This document shows, one piece after another, positions 40,951 through 41,825 of a stretch of DNA of 41,825 bases. The stretch's first letter is position 1, and each line of letters opens with the position of its first letter. Source of the stretch: Hypsibius dujardini (lineage: Eukaryota; Tardigrada; Eutardigrada; Parachela; Hypsibiidae); contig LRSR01004099.1 of NCBI GenBank assembly GCA_001579985.1, positions 1 to 41,825 on the forward strand, read 5' to 3'. Below the pieces are notes generated by a model. That model saw only the letters and a list, made by a program, of their open reading frames with translations, had not been told where the DNA came from and made no database searches. The position numbers and the translations under genes were made by a program.

Positions 40951-41541
40951 ATGCCACGCTGCCGTCACGGAATGAACGACAACAGGGGACACATTTTGAC
41001 ATCACCAGGTCCGCCGGTGGACAGCGCTGCGACGACCCAGACTAGTCTAAGTTCGGTGGGGTCGCCTCCCCAACAGCACCCGGTAAGCAATCCTGATTTC
41101 ACTTTAAGTAATCCTACTGCGGCTCGACACGGCAACGTCGTCGCGGCAGAGTTTATCGACCCGCTAACCTTGGTCGCACCGGACGGGAACGACGCAGCAG
41201 GAAGCCATTCGGGGACATACACGATGTTGTTTCCGGGGACGTTAGTGTCCGAGGGGAAAGAGGCAAGATTCCGACGCAAAGTCCAGCGTCTTTTGCCGCC
41301 GGGATATACCATGAGCGACGAAGCGTTTGCTGTACTATATCAAGCAACGCAAGCCGCATTTAGCAATCTAGTGGGCCCGGTGGACCGTGCCACGTTTCAA
41401 ATGATAGTTGGGCCGCGTACCGGCACTCCAACATCCAATCCAACTGGCGCGCAAGGACCACTCGACTTTACCGTCGGAGGCCCTTACCAGACTCCCACGC
41501 GCCGACCTCGCAAAAACCCGGCGCCACAGAAAAAGAAGTAG
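40951..41541 (+). CDS. Retroelement 3' ORF with basic C-terminus
   Basis: 196 codons from ATG 40951 to TAG. An open frame extends upstream to 40864 without another ATG. The N-terminal half is Ser/Pro/Thr-rich. A compact central segment (FRRKVQRLLPPGYTMSDEAF, then FSNLVGPVDRATFQMIVG) looks folded and helical. The end RRPRKNPAPQKKK is a nuclear-localisation- or nucleic-acid-binding-like tail. It sits 42 bp before the 3' LTR, the place where complex retroviruses carry regulatory genes, and has a TATA-like site upstream. No known family recognised; a regulatory role is speculation. Confidence 0.5.
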   Translation: MPRCRHGMNDNRGHILTSPGPPVDSAATTQTSLSSVGSPPQQHPVSNPDFTLSNPTAARHGNVVAAEFIDPLTLVAPDGNDAAGSHSGTYTMLFPGTLVSEGKEARFRRKVQRLLPPGYTMSDEAFAVLYQATQAAFSNLVGPVDRATFQMIVGPRTGTPTSNPTGAQGPLDFTVGGPYQTPTRRPRKNPAPQKKK

Positions 41542-41570
41542 CAAGCAACACGCGCGGTCGGTGTTTTTCC

Positions 41571-41583
41571 GGTGGAGGGCAGT
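41571..41583 (+). other. Candidate polypurine tract
   Basis: GGTGGAGGGCAGT abuts the 3' LTR and is the purine-rich site expected for plus-strand priming, though it contains a few pyrimidines. Confidence 0.5.
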
Positions 41584-41825
41584 TGTTGGACCACGCCCAA
41601 CAAGTCCTCATATCCAATCATCACAGCTATTTGACTCGATAATACCTTACTTACTTAGTAACTCTATCTACCCTATTAACCCTGTTCTGCTGCCACAGCT
41701 AATTACTTGATGTGTGTGCTATTTACTATCAATTCTCTAGTTAACACTTTACTATATAAGCAGATGTTTTACTAGTTATAAGCAGCAGTTTTACTTCTTC
41801 TTTCCTTTCTTCCAGTTTTCTTCTC
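41584..41825 (+). repeat. 3' LTR, partial (window end)
   Basis: Begins TGTTGGACCACGCCCAACAA and follows the 5' LTR through the TATA-like ACTATATAAG (41751-41760) to the CTTTCCTTTCTTCCAG block, then is cut off. By eye roughly one base in seven differs from the 5' LTR, with small indels. Confidence 0.9.

Larger units (their letters stand above)
26482..41825 (+). mobile_element. Giant env-bearing Ty3/gypsy-type LTR retroelement (right end cut)
   Basis: From the TG of the 5' LTR to the window edge is 15.3 kb, well above the 5-9 kb usual for this class. Order: LTR, leader, gag-pol (27104-33502), env-like ORF (33313-36381), two related secreted-protein ORFs (36385-37158, 37207-38292), a decayed low-complexity coding region (38402-40075), a GACG satellite, a small ORF (40951-41541), a purine-rich tract and the partial 3' LTR. 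The domain order protease-RT-RNase H-integrase, the single gag-pol frame and the D,D(35)E integrase place it with Ty3/gypsy rather than copia elements. Gag-pol and env are free of stops, yet the two LTRs differ at about one base in seven. The 3' part or the 3' LTR may therefore come from another family member. Confidence 0.9.

Overview
The window reads as animal nuclear DNA: spliced genes, many microsatellites and minisatellites, MITEs, and pogo- and mariner-like transposase relics. One intact gene looks like an invertebrate gustatory-receptor-like 7TM protein whose three C-terminal introns are all phase 0, as is usual in the arthropod chemoreceptor superfamily. I therefore favour an ecdysozoan, possibly an arthropod. 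No species call is possible from the sequence alone.

Layout. Positions 1-7490 hold almost only repeats. Several families occur twice in opposite orientation around about 3.4-3.9 kb, and a 954-bp TIR element sits at 5991-6944. Positions 7506-22660 carry a segmental duplication of a gustatory-receptor-like gene. The left copy (7506-9608) is a pseudogene and the right copy (17310-19805) is an intact five-exon gene of 420 or 427 codons. A 3' fragment of a third copy lies at 12668-12958. Between and inside the copies are a pogo/Tigger-type transposase relic, a mariner-type relic, a solo LTR, several MITEs and an unidentified two-exon gene tail. On the minus strand at 22841-23520 three exons join into a 74-residue secreted peptide precursor. 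Positions 23.5-26.5 kb are mostly non-coding with two small fold-back elements.

From 26482 to the right edge lies a very large Ty3/gypsy-type LTR retroelement of about 15.3 kb, its 3' LTR cut by the window end. It has an intact 2132-codon gag-pol and an intact env-like ORF ending in a membrane anchor. Two further ORFs encode probable secreted or membrane proteins with a shared C-terminal motif. They are followed by a decayed low-complexity coding region, a GACG satellite, and a last small ORF with a basic tail behind a TATA-like site. Gag-pol is unusual in two ways: it appears to hold a duplicated zinc-knuckle plus retropepsin-fold module whose first copy lacks the catalytic motif, and it has C2H2-type zinc fingers between protease and reverse transcriptase. 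This element is the best candidate for something undescribed here.

All homology calls are by eye; none was checked against a database.
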